The notes under the pieces are model-generated. The model ran no database searches and had not been told where the DNA came from. It worked only from the letters and a program-made list of their open reading frames with translations. From Pardosa pseudoannulata (Eukaryota; Arthropoda; Arachnida; Araneae; Lycosidae), in assembly GCA_032207245.1 (NCBI GenBank), contig CM063503.1, positions 111,671,768 to 111,735,767 on the forward strand: a DNA stretch of 64,000 bases, in the 5' to 3' direction. Of this stretch, positions 16,003-33,918 are shown one piece after another. Both the position numbers and the translations under genes were made by a program. The stretch's first letter is position 1. Each line of letters starts with the position of its first letter.

Positions 16003-16774
16003 CCCTTATATAAGGAGGATATATGATACAGTTCTTGAAACATTTATCAGAATTGAAAAATCTAATTTTCTTTTCAATACGGAGACACCTGAGTTTATTC
16101 AGAATTCACCAAAAAAATGCTGATTTACATAGTTTGTTGAGCATTTTCTACTCATATAGTTGGTCAGTTTTGCTCCCCATTAAGAAACAACAGAAATGCA
16201 TCGAAGCTTTACCCGGTTATGGAACCTAAAGCTTTTGGGGAAGTATGACATGCTAACTAATATACAATATAAGTGTCTCATACTATCCCTTTCTGCCACC
16301 CAAATTCTAAGAGTATTACAAATACGTAAAGAGTTTTACCTTACATAATAAACAGTAAAATAAAGCAAACATGTTTTTAAGGGCTTTGTGATAATAGTTT
16401 GATTATTTTTAAAAATATTTGACGTAGTATTATTTTAGCTCAATAATAGCTATATACATAGACATGAAGCAGTGTCTCGGTACTAGAGAGCAGCAGCTCC
16501 ATATCCACGATAGTAATGTCTTAGACATATAGGCCGACACATTAAGTACTGATTTTAGTTGACACATAGCATAAATGTTTAAAATTATAGTAGAATTATT
16601 CGTTTAAATAAGTTTAAACTCAAAAGTTAAAAAAAAAGCAAATCAAATATATTAGTATTCAAAATTTAGAACGAGGCATTAAAGTCAGTGAAACTATGTT
16701 GGTACAAGATTTAATAAAAGAATACAGGACTGATGTAGCTGTCTTTTGCAAAATTCTTTGAGGTCATGGTCTGG

Positions 16775-17062
<288 letters not shown>

Positions 17063-17370
17063 TAAATATGCAAGTTTTCACAATTGTTGAGAGACATGAT
17101 GGTAGTGGAATAGTTTAATGTTTGAATCTTTAATATTATTTTTAACTCATTGTAACTTGTGGTGGCTATAAAGTTCAAAACAAATATCAGAAAAGGGATG
17201 CTTGCTGTATAGGAGTTCAGAAAGCATATCGACTTATGTCATCTTTTCATGGAAAACATTTAAACAAGAGTCAATATCTCTTTAATCAAAACCTAAAAAA
17301 TCTTCATTAAAACATAGCTTCTTAACAGAAATTTATCGAAAACTTAAACAATCTAGTGAATCTCGTGTGA

Positions 17371-17657
17371 AGCTTCAAGAAGATGTAAAAGCGTTTTCAG
17401 AATACTGGTACTAAACTTTAGTGACAATTATGAAGAACCAACTTGCAATGCCAATAAAACTTTGATTTGGCCTAATTTTCGTTCTGCATACATGTAACTT
17501 TGTAAACACTATTTTTTCTCAAATTTACTTATATCTTAATGCAAAAGATATCTGAAAGCACACCGGGAGCAATTTAAGTTAAATTAGTGTTTCTTAAATT
17601 ATTAATTAGCTAGCATATACTTGCAAATAATAAAATAGAAAATGACCACTCATGATC
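17371..17657 (+). repeat. Dispersed repeat, copy 2
   Basis: Partner of 13886-14172, about 3.5 kb downstream in the same orientation. The two longest (TA)n arrays of the window lie between the copies. Its family is not recognised. Confidence 0.55.
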
Positions 17658-17662
17658 CACTC

Positions 17663-19600
17663 TCTCGAGTTGACCAGTGATGCTAATAATCATACAGTAT
17701 TATTTTATTACGTGTTAAAGAAAGTTGCACGGATACTGGTTTGTATTAAATGGAAAATTTAAATGTAAGGCTTTAATCAGATATAGAATAACAGGCAACA
17801 GTATGGAGATTCCAAGAGCATTTTACTATATTTCATTTTAAAAATTATAGTTTTTATTATTTTAATTAATATCAACTAGATAAAGTTTAAGTGTTCATTA
17901 TTTGTGCATAACGTAATACTGAATCTTCTCAGTTGCTCAGGTAGATGATCTGTACTCTTTATTACTAATTTTAAAAGTTTTAAATATAACACATTATAGA
18001 ATTTGCACATTTTACATTGTTTTAAAAGAATGTAGAATATAATTTTTTAAACCTAAACACAAAATAAAAATTACTATTCAATGAAAAAATCCTTTTTGAA
18101 ATTTCTATTTACATATATTCAAATGTGTTTGCGATATAAAATAAATGCAAAAACACATTTTGGTCATCAAAGTAACTAAAATTACACTCGTAATGAGCTG
18201 TTTAATTTCAGTGGCAGATTATGCATGAATGTAACTTTTAAAATAGTAAGCTTTACAGTTTTCCTAACTTTAGAATAATTTTTCAAAGTCATTAATGCCC
18301 TTTTAGAGGCTACGGTAGTGAATATAATAAATAAATTATTAGTAACATACAGTAGATACTAGTGATGACCCGCAAGGTAATGCATAAACTTTCTGTAAAT
18401 GGTTTATATATAAGAAGAAATTAAAAAAGCCATATAATACTGGACAATTCAAAACCACAATATTCTTATTGAATACGTTACACGTTTATAAAATTTTATA
18501 CTTGTCTGAAATTAAAAATAATATGCTACATATGTTCGCTTCAATATGTTAACATAATCTAAAACTTATGCATAAAAATATTTTTTCACCTTACTTATCG
18601 AGGAAGAAGCTATTTAATAAATATTCATGACTAATTGTCTTTTTAAGTGTCATAAAAATTCTATTTTTCTTTTTCTTTGTTTTGTTATGAGTTTTAATAT
18701 TGTAGTGTAAAACAAAAATCCATCATTTTAGCAGACTGTAAACTTTCAAGCAACTAAACGATAAATGTATGCATATTTTGATAGATTAAATTGTAAATCT
18801 TTAAATATACACAAATATAATTATTAATTTTATAAAATCTATTGAATTTATTTTGTTTCATTAGTAAAATAATAGTAAATTTTATATTCCTAACATATTT
18901 ATCACTGGTTAATTAATCCTTAGAATTATCCTTAATGAAATTGAGTATCAGTATCTTCAATAAGTATTTTTACGCATACAATATTAGTATATAAAGTAAA
19001 TCTGTAAACTGTAAGCATTAAAAATCATACTATAAGTTTTATTAACTTATTCTTCTCATAATAAAAATTTTTATAGTGGAGTTATTTGATCATTATTTAA
19101 AATGTGTTTAATTTTACAAATATGTAGGTATTTATCGAGTGCAATTTCTATGCAATATTAGATTTTTTCAACTCATTACTTTTAATTTTTATACCATTTT
19201 CAGATAGAGAATAATAAAATAGAAAAAAGGGGTTGTAGTAATATTGTAGAGTTTCACAGGACTAATAATTTTATAGATAACACTTATAATTACAAAGAGA
19301 TTAAATTTTTCCATTAATTTATGAAGAATATTTTATGAATTTTCTGAATAAATTTAATTTAAAATCGACAAATTCCTTCTTCATTTTATAAAATGAGTTT
19401 ATGTCAGTTATATAAAAATAAAAGCTAAGTCTTTTCTTCATTTAGCGATTCTTTAAGACAGATTAAAAAAAATCTTATCGTAAATAGTGTAGGTAATTCT
19501 CCCCAGCACATTTTTACTCGCACTGCTTTTTTATGTTTATAACTACTGGCATTCACAATATTTCTTCATCCCTGAAAAATCTACTAATCTCTCTTAAATT
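17663..19600. other. AT-rich non-coding sequence
   Basis: No gene or structured repeat seen. Confidence 0.6.
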
Positions 19601-19647
19601 TCTATCTGCTTTATTTTCTTCTCTTTCCTCTCTACGCTCTCTCTCAG

Positions 19648-19778
19648 ATTTTTGTTTAGTTAGTTTCACAAATCATTTAATCGCAAGGGCTTTAAGGATC
19701 AACTTTAAGGAACATAATTAAAGATGTCGACGACCTTAGAAGAAGGATTCCATCTGCAAACGTTCACCATTAATAAAG
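19648..19778 (+). other. Exon-like segment, possible short or 5' exon (uncertain)
   Basis: A strong pyrimidine tract (19601-19645, rich in CTCT) ends in CTCTCAG at 19647. 131 bases later AAAG|GTGAGT at 19778/19779 is a near-perfect donor. Inside, an ATG at 19724 opens 18 codons (MSTTLEEGFHLQTFTINK) running into the donor in phase 1. The other two frames are closed. Because exons A and B both need a phase-0 donor, this segment cannot join directly to either in this frame. If real, it would be a 5' leader or first coding exon of another transcript or of an alternative promoter. No homology is recognised; it may be a chance pair of splice-like signals. Confidence 0.3.
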
Positions 19779-19784
19779 GTGAGT

Positions 19785-24085
<4,301 letters not shown>

Positions 24086-25690
24086 TGACAATTGATTCCT
24101 ATTAAAAATCACCGCCTTCAGCAAATAAAGTTTCGTTCATAAATGTAACATGTTCAAAGTGTATAATGCTTTGTTTAAAATCACATTATTGATTTGCTCT
24201 CTCAAAGTATTCTCAGTAAGTGCACGAGAAAGTGAAGAGCAATCAAAACTTAAGAGGGAACCATATTTAGATAATATTTAATGCTTTTCTAGAAAATTAA
24301 ATGAAATGTAATTTTCATTTCCTGTCTTATTAAATGATACAGCTTATTGTTGTTCATTTTCTGAAATGCAATAATCCCGGACATGCAAATTAGGTTTATT
24401 TAAAGTTTTCTCGGATTTATTTTTTTTAACCGTGTTTAGAAAATAAAGCCTGCTAGTTAGTCTAATAAATATAAGGTTGAGATTTTATTTATTTTGTAAT
24501 TATTTAAATTTCTTATTTCATTAAACAGACCGAATTTAACTGACTATTGACTACTATCGAAAATAAGTCCTTTCAGCAATTAAAAATTCGTCTGTAAATG
24601 CAGCATATTAAAAGTCTGTACTGCATTGTTAAAAAACTGTATTGATTTCCTCTTTCTCAAGAGTTCCCAATAAGTGTTCAATAATATAAAGAGCAACTAA
24701 GGCTAAAGAAGAAATTATATTTATATAATATTTTAATGCTTTGCTACAAAATCAAATGAACAGGAATTTTTATTCCCAAGGTGATTAAATAATGCTGTTC
24801 GATGTCGTTAATTTTCTGTTATTCAGCAAAAATAGATCTTCATATTTAGTTTACTAAACGTTTTTTCAGCTTTGATCACATTTATAATTTTATTTAGAAA
24901 TTAAAATCTGCCAGTTAATCTAAATATGCAAGGCTGCTATTTCATTTATTTTATATTTCTTTAGTTTTGTTATTTCATCAAACACAGCTAATGGAAATGA
25001 CTATTATCAAAATTTTCCCCCTTCGTCAAATACAGTTTCGTTCATAAAAGTAACATTTCAAACTGAATAACACTTTGTTTAATATCATATTATTGATTTG
25101 ATCTGTCTCAAGTGTTCTCAGTAAGTGCACGAGAAAGTGAAAAGCAATCAACACTGAAGTGTAAATAATGTTTATATAATATTTTAATTCTTTTCTATAA
25201 AATTAAATAAAATTTTATCTGGTGTTGTTAAAAGATACTATTTATCATCGTTCATTTTCTGGTATTCAGTAATAATATTCCATTCAATTTATGTTAAGTA
25301 AAAGGTTTTTCAGTTTTAACACCATTATATTCTGAAAATAATATCTACCAGTTAGTCTAAAGTCTATAATATTGAAAATTTGTGTATTCAGTAATTCTTT
25401 AAATTTATCATTTCACTAAACTAACGAAAACCAAGAAAAATAGAAAAGAATAAATTTAAGGGAAATGTTATTTTCATTTCCAACGAGCTTAAATAAGACA
25501 AATTACTCTCATACGTTTTCTAATATTCAAAAAGCATAAACTTGCAAATAAGGTTTAGAAAATGTTTCTTCAACTTTATGCTTGTATAACATTTTACTGA
25601 CAAAATAAGATCTACCAGTTAGTGTAAAGTGTGTAAAGTTAATATTTCATTTCTTTAATAATTCTTTAAGTTTAATATTTCAATAAACAT
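24086..25690 (+). repeat. Diverged tandem array, about 3.5 units of about 450 bp
   Basis: Units are registered by (G/A)TTTCGTTCATAAA(T/A)GTAAC-like blocks near 24121, 24576 and 25025 and by CTCAGTAAGTGCACGAGAAAG in units 1 and 3. Each also carries TTTCATTTCC or an equivalent, GTTCATTTTCTG-like and (A/C)CAGTTAGTCTAA-like blocks. The fourth unit lacks the first 190 bp or so and begins near 25420. No reading frame is shared between units, so this is a non-coding array and not a gene family. Confidence 0.75.
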
Positions 25691-26267
25691 TAAAAATAAA
25701 AAATAAAAAATTAGGAAAATGTCTAATAAATTTTTCCTTAATAAAAAGGGTTAAAATGAAAAGAGATTAAAGAAGGAACATATCAAATATTTTATAAAGA
25801 AACATAAATGATGAGATAGTGTCTATAAAATAATAATTTAATTTAATATAAAGTACAAGAAAAATATTGATTAGAAATTTAATATATCAAGTTAGTTAAG
25901 GAAAATACTTTTAGTGAATATAATAAACATCATATACACGCTTGAAATCTTTCGTTAAATTACTTGAATAATAATAAATAGTTTAATTTAATAATACTTG
26001 AAAGTATGTTTATTTTCAGCTTTAAAATAAAAATCCGACTTAAATAATATTACATATTGCTTAAAAACACTATTCTTGCTATTTATAATATTTATGTTTA
26101 AACTCAATTTAACTGTTTCTACTATAATGCTAGAAAAAGGAAAAGTATTAGAAATGCGAATTTTATGTTTTCATAAATTTGATTCCAGCATTTAAAAATC
26201 TCGTAAATATCTGAAAGAAAAATAACCATGCAGATACTAATCTTCTATTTACTCACAGCTTTTATAA

Positions 26268-26410
26268 ATACACACACATATATATACATACATCTATATA
26301 CATGCGTGTATAGCTTTATATATATACATGTAAATAGATAAACAGATAGATATAAATGTATATATAAATACATACATGAATAGATTTAAAGTATTATACA
26401 CATAGATAGA
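26268..26410. repeat. Degenerate ATACATA/GATA simple-sequence region
   Basis: Imperfect mixture of (CA)n, TATACATA, ACAGATAGATA and similar tetranucleotides; low complexity, no gene. Confidence 0.8.
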
Positions 26411-28560
26411 AGAATTATATTACTGAATCTATACGAAAAGAAGACAAAATTAGTTTTGTATAATTTAAGATAAATGCTAAATTTATTTGAAATATTTGCC
26501 AGTTAACATAGTTAAGATACATTTATGTTTTGAAAAACACTTTTACACAATTAACTTTTTTTGAAAATGAAGTAGAATAAGAATTAAAAAGGGGATAATG
26601 GACTGTATTTATTTTTCTTCCATACAGCATTACCGAAACTTCAAATTTAACGAGTTAATTTGACGATAAATTTAACTATTTGCATAGTCTTACTTTTATA
26701 AATAATTCCTAAGAAGTGTTTTTAAACGAATGAAGCCTAGTATACGTTCAAGATGATTTACACAAATATTTACAGCAAAAATCCACTGCGGCTTATACAT
26801 TAAAATCTTAGTTGTGATTTTTTAGAAACAAAAATACATATGGCTATCTCTTCATTTATAAAAACATTCGTCATACAAACTTTGTAATCTGCATTAAGTA
26901 AAATTAAAAGAGAATGTGAAGAATAAAATTGTAACCATCAGAAATATACTTATACAATTTCATTAAAAAATATAACCATGGCTATATAGATAACAAATTT
27001 CGCATTGTAATTTTATGTGTCATTCACATTAGAAAACACAAATGTTGAGTCCTGCTTTTGATAGTGCGTACTAAACTTGATATAAAAATTTAGTTAAAAT
27101 GTAAGCATAAAATTAACCAGATGTGTATTAGTAAACAACAAATTTTCAACTACTTTTTATTCAAAATTTAATAAATATTTTACTATACATATAACAATAA
27201 ACTCCAGATTTAGCTTTTTAAGTAATCAGTGTTAAAAAACTAATTTACTCATACAGCAGAACCGATCAAGCTGATAGTTCTGGAATAGATAACTTATGTA
27301 TTTAAAATATTATACATATAAATTACCTTTTATAAATCCTGTTGCCTTTCATTTTGAAATCATAGATACATTTATTGTTTCAGAAGTGCTTTTTTTAAAC
27401 ATAATTCAGGAAATATTAGATAATATTTTATAACAGGGATTTATTCTTTAAATAGTAATATAATATTATTTTTCATTTTTCTTACATACGCCTAGAAATT
27501 TAAAAATATTAATTTATCATGGCTTGCATCATCAAAATTTATATTAAATTTTAACTCATTATTTTTAAACTTTCATTAGTAAATGTACAAGAATATTTTG
27601 AATTATAGTGGTATAAAATGATAAAATAATTCATTTACTGTAGAATAAAGTATCGGTAACTTTTTTACAATTTTGTCAGAAATAATAGCTAGATTGGATA
27701 GGTGTTTAGTAGCCATCTTGGGAACGTAATGACCTTTTAACAAATGTAGGTCACAAAGGTCAGATAACGTTGGTATTCTAGGTAGCAGACTGTGTAACCA
27801 AGCTAAATTTCCATTTCCAATTTTAAACAATCAGACAATATTTCACGAATGATCCCATGAGAATTTATCCTTTCAAAATGAAATACTTTTGGTTTATCGG
27901 TTAAGTGCTTCCAATAGTTTCGAGGATTTTGGATCAATGATACAACTTCAGATACAACAACCATAGGAGACCTATGCATTTTAGATGGAAATAAATGTAG
28001 AATTCAATTTTCTATGGAGTCAGATTCGTAGTTATCTTATATATTTCTAAAAATAGAAATAATTTTTAGATATATTATAATAAATTACAATTCTTAGATT
28101 AGAATCAATTCTTAGATATATATTTCTTATTCAGAATCTTAGATATATTTCTAAGAAATATGTCAATTTTATAATTTTTAAAGATTTATTTGATTAAAGT
28201 AAAAAGTACTTCATCCTCTTTGACACTTTAAATAGGAATCTATAAAAAGATACACAATGCTAGTTTTATCACAAAATTACACTAATAATTAATAAGGTTA
28301 CAAAATCTAATATTTGAGTTGTTAAAACATATTATTCGTGCTCTTATGAGCCCTCTGTGCATTTGCCTGCAAAATGTATGGACTAAACCTACCCTAATAT
28401 TATTTTGTTTCTTCTGAATTAAATAGATTCATTCTGAATTAAATAGATTCGTGCATAATTTTTTAATTAAAAGATAGCTGCTGTATCAATATGTGTAATT
28501 AATAAAATTACATTTAATAAATGATTTAATTCTTAAATCAAATTCAAAAATTCAATTCGT

Positions 28561-28665
28561 ATCCATATATATGTATACATGTGTGTATGCATGTGTTAAT
28601 TCATATATTTATATATATAGATAGATATAGATAGATAAATATATGTGTATGTGTGTGCGCATGTG
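28561..28665. repeat. Degenerate TA/GATA/TGTG simple-sequence region
   Basis: Mixed ATGTATAC, (TA)n, (GATA)n and (GT)n stretches. Confidence 0.85.
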
Positions 28666-30735
28666 CATTCATACAATCATACAGCATAGAGATATCTATA
28701 ACAATGCATTGATTATATTTTCTGCAATCATGCATAATTGTATCATAGCTAACTTTGTGTAGCATGCATAACTTTCTGCAAATTTTAGATAACAAATTAT
28801 TTTAGCATTGTATAGTTTAATTATATAAGAGGCTAAATATTGTATAATATTGTATACAGTTATATTCATTTAACATTATTTAAACTGTTAAATGCCCCAT
28901 TCCAGTATTATACAAATTGCTATTTTATTTTTTTCCATGCAGTATCAAAATGAGATAATAATCTTATTTTTCTACAAGTATTTATTTATTTTTTATTTTT
29001 TGCTTCATCTTGACTAACGACGGAATTTAAAAGTACTATAACAGAAAATTTTATTCTTATTACATACTGACATCTATATTGTAGTTATTTGTAGACGATG
29101 TAAACAATTTTAATATATGATTATTTCGTACATTTTACAGGCTTTGGTTTTAGTTATAAACTATGAAAATACGATGTTAGAAATATTTCCTAAATATATT
29201 TCTAGAGCCTATTTCTAAAAAAAGGATTTTGAAGTAAGATTCTTATTTAAAAGTGGGTTAAGGAAAATGAATAATTTCAACTTGAAGAACTAATGAAATA
29301 ATTAATATCAAGGATTTTAAAAGCTTCTCATATTCATTTAATGTCATATATCACATTAGCATTGCCAAAATAGGTTCTAATAAGATTGGATTCGGAGGAA
29401 ATAGTTAATTTAAACTTATTAAAAGAAGTAATTTTTTTAGTCTACTTGTATTAAAGCTTTAAAATATATTTTATTAAATACTTCATTAAAGTTTTATTTT
29501 TAATGAAGAACATAATCTAAAAAGGGTTTCTTAGGGATGTAAATAATGCTATTATTAATGATATATATTATTTTAAAGGGGTTTATATTAAAAATGCTTT
29601 TTTACAACAGTTAAATTTAAATACTTACTTTAGATAGCTTAATACTACACAATATAATCAAGATATATAACGTTATATTAAATAACAATTTTTGTTATAA
29701 AGAATGAGGTTTGTTGTAGCATTCCAATTGTACGAATTTTAATTTGAACTTTTATTTTAGATATTATACTTAAAAGATGTTATTAGGCTTTATAGCATAA
29801 AATTAAATTATGAAAAGCAATATTTCTCAACATTTATAAATGTATTCCCAACCCTCTCTAAAAGACATGTTTAATGAATATATTAAAGAAAAGGTAACTA
29901 CATTTTGCGATATAGCAATAATAAGCAACAGTATAATAATTGCACAGGTCCTTAGATCAGCAGCAAAGATATTTTGTTTTGTAGTAACTACTGGATACAA
30001 TTATGCTTAACTTAGAAGCATGGTTATAGCTTTTAACTAGCATGTTTCTTAGCAACTTTTGTAGTGTAATGAATATTGAAAACTTTCATTGTGATATTAT
30101 ATTTGTCTCTTACATATATTTTTATATCTGGTTGGAATACTTTTAAAAATCTGACACTTTTCTTATTACTTTTTATGAATTATGTTTAACAAAATGTTTA
30201 TATTCTTTCACATTTAATTTATTAATATTTTCTCTCAAATAAAATGAAATTTGTTTCACTGTCAATATATTGCATTTTAAAGCAAAACTCTTTCTATTAA
30301 TTAAGCAAAACCATACACTGTGAGTTTTGTTTGAATTCCTGACGCACTCCATATTGTTTTAATCATACACAAAAAAATTACTTCTTTTTAGTTAGAAAAA
30401 GTCAAATGAAAGATGCAAACTGTCGATTCTTTAATATTCAATTAATAGCTACTTAATATTAAATTATAACATGTTTTTGTTAAGCAAATGATGCAGGAAA
30501 ACTTTTAATTTTTAAGACATATCATTATCAAGACATATTCATTACATCAATAAATTAAAAGTATGTTGTAAGAAAAATTCTCTAATAATTAAAAGTGATA
30601 ATAGTGTTCAGTATAGATAATTTCCCTAATAATATCCAAATTTATCTGCCTTTTCTTCCGAAATTACTTTGATATATATATGTGCATGTTTTCGACTTTA
30701 TTTAAGAAAAATATGAATAGTGTGTATTCATTATT

Positions 30736-30767
30736 CTTTTATAACAATATTTCGTATGTATATTCAG
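30736..30767 (+). promoter_or_regulatory. 3' splice site of exon A
   Basis: A moderate pyrimidine-rich stretch ends in TGTATATTCAG at 30767, directly before GAG. The tract is interrupted by A-rich segments, so it looks weaker than the acceptor of exon B. The site is fixed by exon homology: both copies align from the first codon after this AG. A second AG three bases on (CAGGAG) would remove one codon and is less likely because both exons share the GAG. Confidence 0.75.
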
Positions 30768-31016
30768 GAGGTGCGTCTGAAGCTGGTTGACCCCAGATCG
30801 TACGCTGCAACATCAACTATCAGTCGTTCGGCATCTGCTCAAAATGTAGAGGTTCCTAACTTCACCCTTCCTAGCACTTTATGTGGAGTAACGCCCAGTG
30901 ACATCGACAAGTATTCCAGAGTCGTATTCCCTGTGTGCTTCGTGTGCTTCAATTTAATGTATTGGATTATATATTTGCACATAAGTGATGTTTTAGTTGA
31001 AGTGCAAGAAAACTAA
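30768..31016 (+). CDS. Rdl: Alternative terminal exon A of an Rdl-like GABA-gated chloride channel (M4 exon)
   Basis: This exon encodes 82 residues and a TAA stop. Residues 1-39 are the distal part of the M3-M4 cytoplasmic loop and begin EVRLKLVDP. They include a Ser/Thr-rich stretch (SYAATSTISRSASAQ) with one R-x-x-S site. Residues 40-74 hold the conserved block [13 protein letters not shown] followed by the M4 membrane helix ([13 protein letters not shown]), then a short tail ending EVQEN. The PSDIDKYSR motif running into this M4 is typical of insect and arachnid RDL subunits, which assemble as pentameric GABA-gated chloride channels in the neuronal membrane. The extracellular domain and M1-M3 are not in the window. 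The exon starts after the acceptor TATATTCAG in phase 0, the same phase as the copy at 63237. There is no frameshift or internal stop. The family call is firm; the symbol means Rdl-like, not a proven ortholog. That it is an alternative last exon is inference. Confidence 0.88.
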   Translation, partial: EVRLKLVDPRSYAATSTISRSASAQNVEVPNFTLPSTLCGVTPSDIDKYSRVVFPVCFVCFNLMYWIIYLHISDVLVEVQEN

Positions 31017-31641
31017 TGTGTGTCTTTCAATTCATTGGTGTATATTTCGCCGAAAAACATTTCGCACGAAAAAGAGTCCATCTGTAAACGTAAGATAAAT
31101 AGTACTATATAGATATGTGGCCCATAAATCAACTGCCACTGCCATTACTAAGCAAAACATAATTCGAAAGCAATAAGTGCTAAAAGTAATAGATTTAGGA
31201 GTAAAATATTTCGGTGTAAATACATTTATCCCTTTCGAGGGGGCTTAGAAGTTAAAGGGTTGAGGTTAAGGCTATATCATGCATGAATACTTTAAACCGC
31301 TTCATGTGTGTTACATTACCTTGCTCTTTTATATACTTAGAGAAATAGATTACTTTTTAAATTATTCATTTTTTCTATGCATTTAATCTAAGAAATTATG
31401 TACTTCCAGTATCTTTCAATCTTTGGAATTATTCACTAGACTCGTGGTTTTTGAATGTAGGCTGAAAGTACAATTTACTAAATCATACAGTCCTAAAGCT
31501 TTTAAGCTGAGCCAGAAAATTAAAAACAAATATCTAGCTTTCATACGCAATTGCTAAAATTCAAATACTTAAAAATGCTATTAAATAATGCGCTCAATAT
31601 TACGTCCATGAGTGTTATTTTTTATTAATTTACGCAATAAA
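31017..31641 (+). other. Probable 3' UTR of exon A
   Basis: Sequence after the exon A stop has no reading frame and no good splice donor near the stop. Candidate polyadenylation hexamers are ATTAAA at 31519 and 31580 and AATAAA at 31636-31641. The first 250 bases are less AT-rich than the surrounding intron. In DNA this AT-rich such hexamers are common by chance, so the 3' end is a guess. Confidence 0.45.
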
Positions 31642-33071
31642 ACTAAGATTTTAAAAAAAAATTCTTCCGTCCAAAAGTTAATAATTTGGAACATATTTCA
31701 TTGATAAATCTTACATACTTTTTTTAATATTTATTCACCACAGATATTTTTAAATCTACAATTTTAACATTATTAAACATGCGTTCTTAAACTATATGCC
31801 TTGAATCAGTAGATTATTACTACCAAATAGCAATCTTATTAATCCTACGTTAATTTCTTTATCTACTAGAGAGAAACGTTAACTCTAAACACACCTAGAA
31901 CCTGCGATCATGGTAAGGGTTGTTTTATGGGGCATAGTGTAATTCAAATTACATTCACTGTCAGTCACTATCATTTAAGATCAACAACTACTGAAGAAAA
32001 CATCTAGAAAAATTTAAAGTAATTTGATTCTCTCCAGATAACAAAACCGTCATGCATGGGTATACATACCGCATATAAACTGATCATATGTTTAAATAAA
32101 TTTATGCTCATTTTGTGGAATAAACCCTTTACATTTTTGTAATAAAATATAATAATTTAGTTTCATGGACAAAGACATGAAAGACTATTAAAATAAAATC
32201 TCTGCTAAATTTTAAACTTAGCTTTCTTTTAAAACTGAAGTATTTTGCTGCTTTTTAAAAGCCAAAGAATATTAAACTGATAAAATAATAATCCGTCGTA
32301 ATCTGTCCTCCTGATTATGAACCATACTTACTGAAATTAGTCCATATCAGATTTCCAATACTTTATTGAAGAATCAAATATATAGCTTATTTAATTTTGT
32401 GTTTCTCAACATATGTCTTGATTTTCTAAAGAGCACTGCTAATGTCTCAGGGTTGTAATTACAAATTCATTATTTTATAATGTGTATCTACGATAAAAGA
32501 TAAAATATAGAAAAATGTAAACAAAATTTTTGTACAGGAAATGTTTTTACAAAGCAATTCTATAGTATTACATTAATTGATTTTTTTGTTTACTTTATGA
32601 AACTCATAAATTAGGTGAGTTTTAATATTAAAACTATTTAAGTCTTTAAGTTAAGATCAATAGTACTGTCTATGTTACTACATTAACACACTCAAACACA
32701 AAATGGGGTAACATCTACGATATTTGTGATAGGCGATTTACATTTGTCTTTTATTTTAAGCCAAAAACACTCAATTCCCTCAGAAAGAAATTCTAAAGCG
32801 AGCAATAATAAGCAATATAATATATTTCTTCTTTATATATTCGAGAATAAGAAACACGTTTACTAAAGTATCTGTAAAAATTAAAAAATATTTTTTTAAA
32901 CTCACTTATTCACATATCTGTATATTTGCTAATCTCTCAATTAACTGATATATTATTTTCACCCAAATTGTTTTTATATTTGAACTAAATATGTTTCTCG
33001 TTTAAATAGAAACTAGGCTTTTAATTTCAACAATGGGAAAAAAAGACTTGAATTATACTGTCGTACAAAAT
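31642..33071. other. Non-coding, between exons A and B
   Basis: AT-rich sequence with no frame or structure recognised before the transposon at 33074. Confidence 0.6.
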
Positions 33072-33073
33072 TA

Positions 33074-33219
33074 TCCTCTTCTCTCGCGCTAGACGAATCA
33101 ATAATTTGGCCTCTGATTTTTATGTTATTCCGGAATTCAAATATTGCGAAACCCTTTCGGAAACTATGACTAACACTACGAAATAGGGTTAGCTAGACAG
33201 TACGGTTCAAGAGAAATGC
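33074..33219 (+). repeat. Left inverted end of the 978-bp element
   Basis: It aligns with the reverse complement of 33919-34051 from the tip to AAATGC, with substitutions and small indels. The C-rich tip (TCCTCTTCTCTCGCG) corresponds to a run of T in the other arm, as expected of C-to-T decay. Confidence 0.8.
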
Positions 33220-33380
33220 TTTATCGGAACTTATTTGTGTCTATGGGTGACCTAAAATCATTACTATTGATTCTAGCTCGTAGTTCGGTGCCCTTGGTAG
33301 GAATCATACATTCTTCTTTTTTTTCTCAGTATTCATAAAAGCATGTTTTATTAGTTAAAAGCAAATAGTTCTTTCATTCC

Positions 33381-33745
33381 TTTTATGAGATAAAGCACCA
33401 TTTTGATGACAGAAAATACGAAACATAAACACTATTAATCCGTATCCAAAAGTAATATTTGCAGAGGTTTGGTATATTTTAACTGTTACAAGTGAATCAT
33501 ATGATTAATTTTATAAGACAGAATTTTATATACAGAATATAAGCGCTGTTAATCTCTATCGAAAAGTAATAATGAAGGAGTTTGGTATTTTAACTGTTAC
33601 AAATGTACCAGAAAATTCCTTTTATAAGACAAAGTAAAATTTTAATAATAGAAAATACAGAACGTAAGTATTGGTAATCTCTATCCAAAAGTAATAATGA
33701 AGGGGTTTTGGTATATTTTACTGTTACAAGTGCACCATATGATCA
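33381..33745 (+). repeat. Three-copy tandem repeat inside the 978-bp element
   Basis: Units begin near 33381, 33509 and 33620, each with TTTTAT(G/A)AGA. Each then carries a version of CAAAAGTAATA followed by TTTGGTAT and ACTGTTACAA. The spacings are about 128 and 111 bp. The copies are moderately diverged and none is coding. Confidence 0.75.
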
Positions 33746-33918
33746 GTCTATAACTTAAAATATCATACAATTATAAAATGATGAAATATTGTTCAATTTC
33801 AGATATAAAAAAATTAATTACAGCTAAACTTATCAGTCATTATAGAAACGTTTAATCATTCTTCCTTTAAAGTATATGTAATATTCATTTTACAGTTAAC
33901 TTATATAGTCTACTCATT

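Larger units (their letters stand above)
25691..30735. other. Intron directly upstream of exon A
   Basis: AT-rich, with only simple-sequence patches (26268, 28561) and a 20-bp direct duplication ATTCTGAATTAAATAGATTC at about 28410-28450. No further Cys-loop receptor exon (M1-M3 or Cys-loop motifs) was found here. Confidence 0.6.

Noticed and set aside
30720..30767. Upstream ATG extending the exon A frame by 16 codons
   Set aside because: It lies in the intron: homology with exon B begins exactly after the acceptor at 30767, and the upstream codons have no counterpart there.
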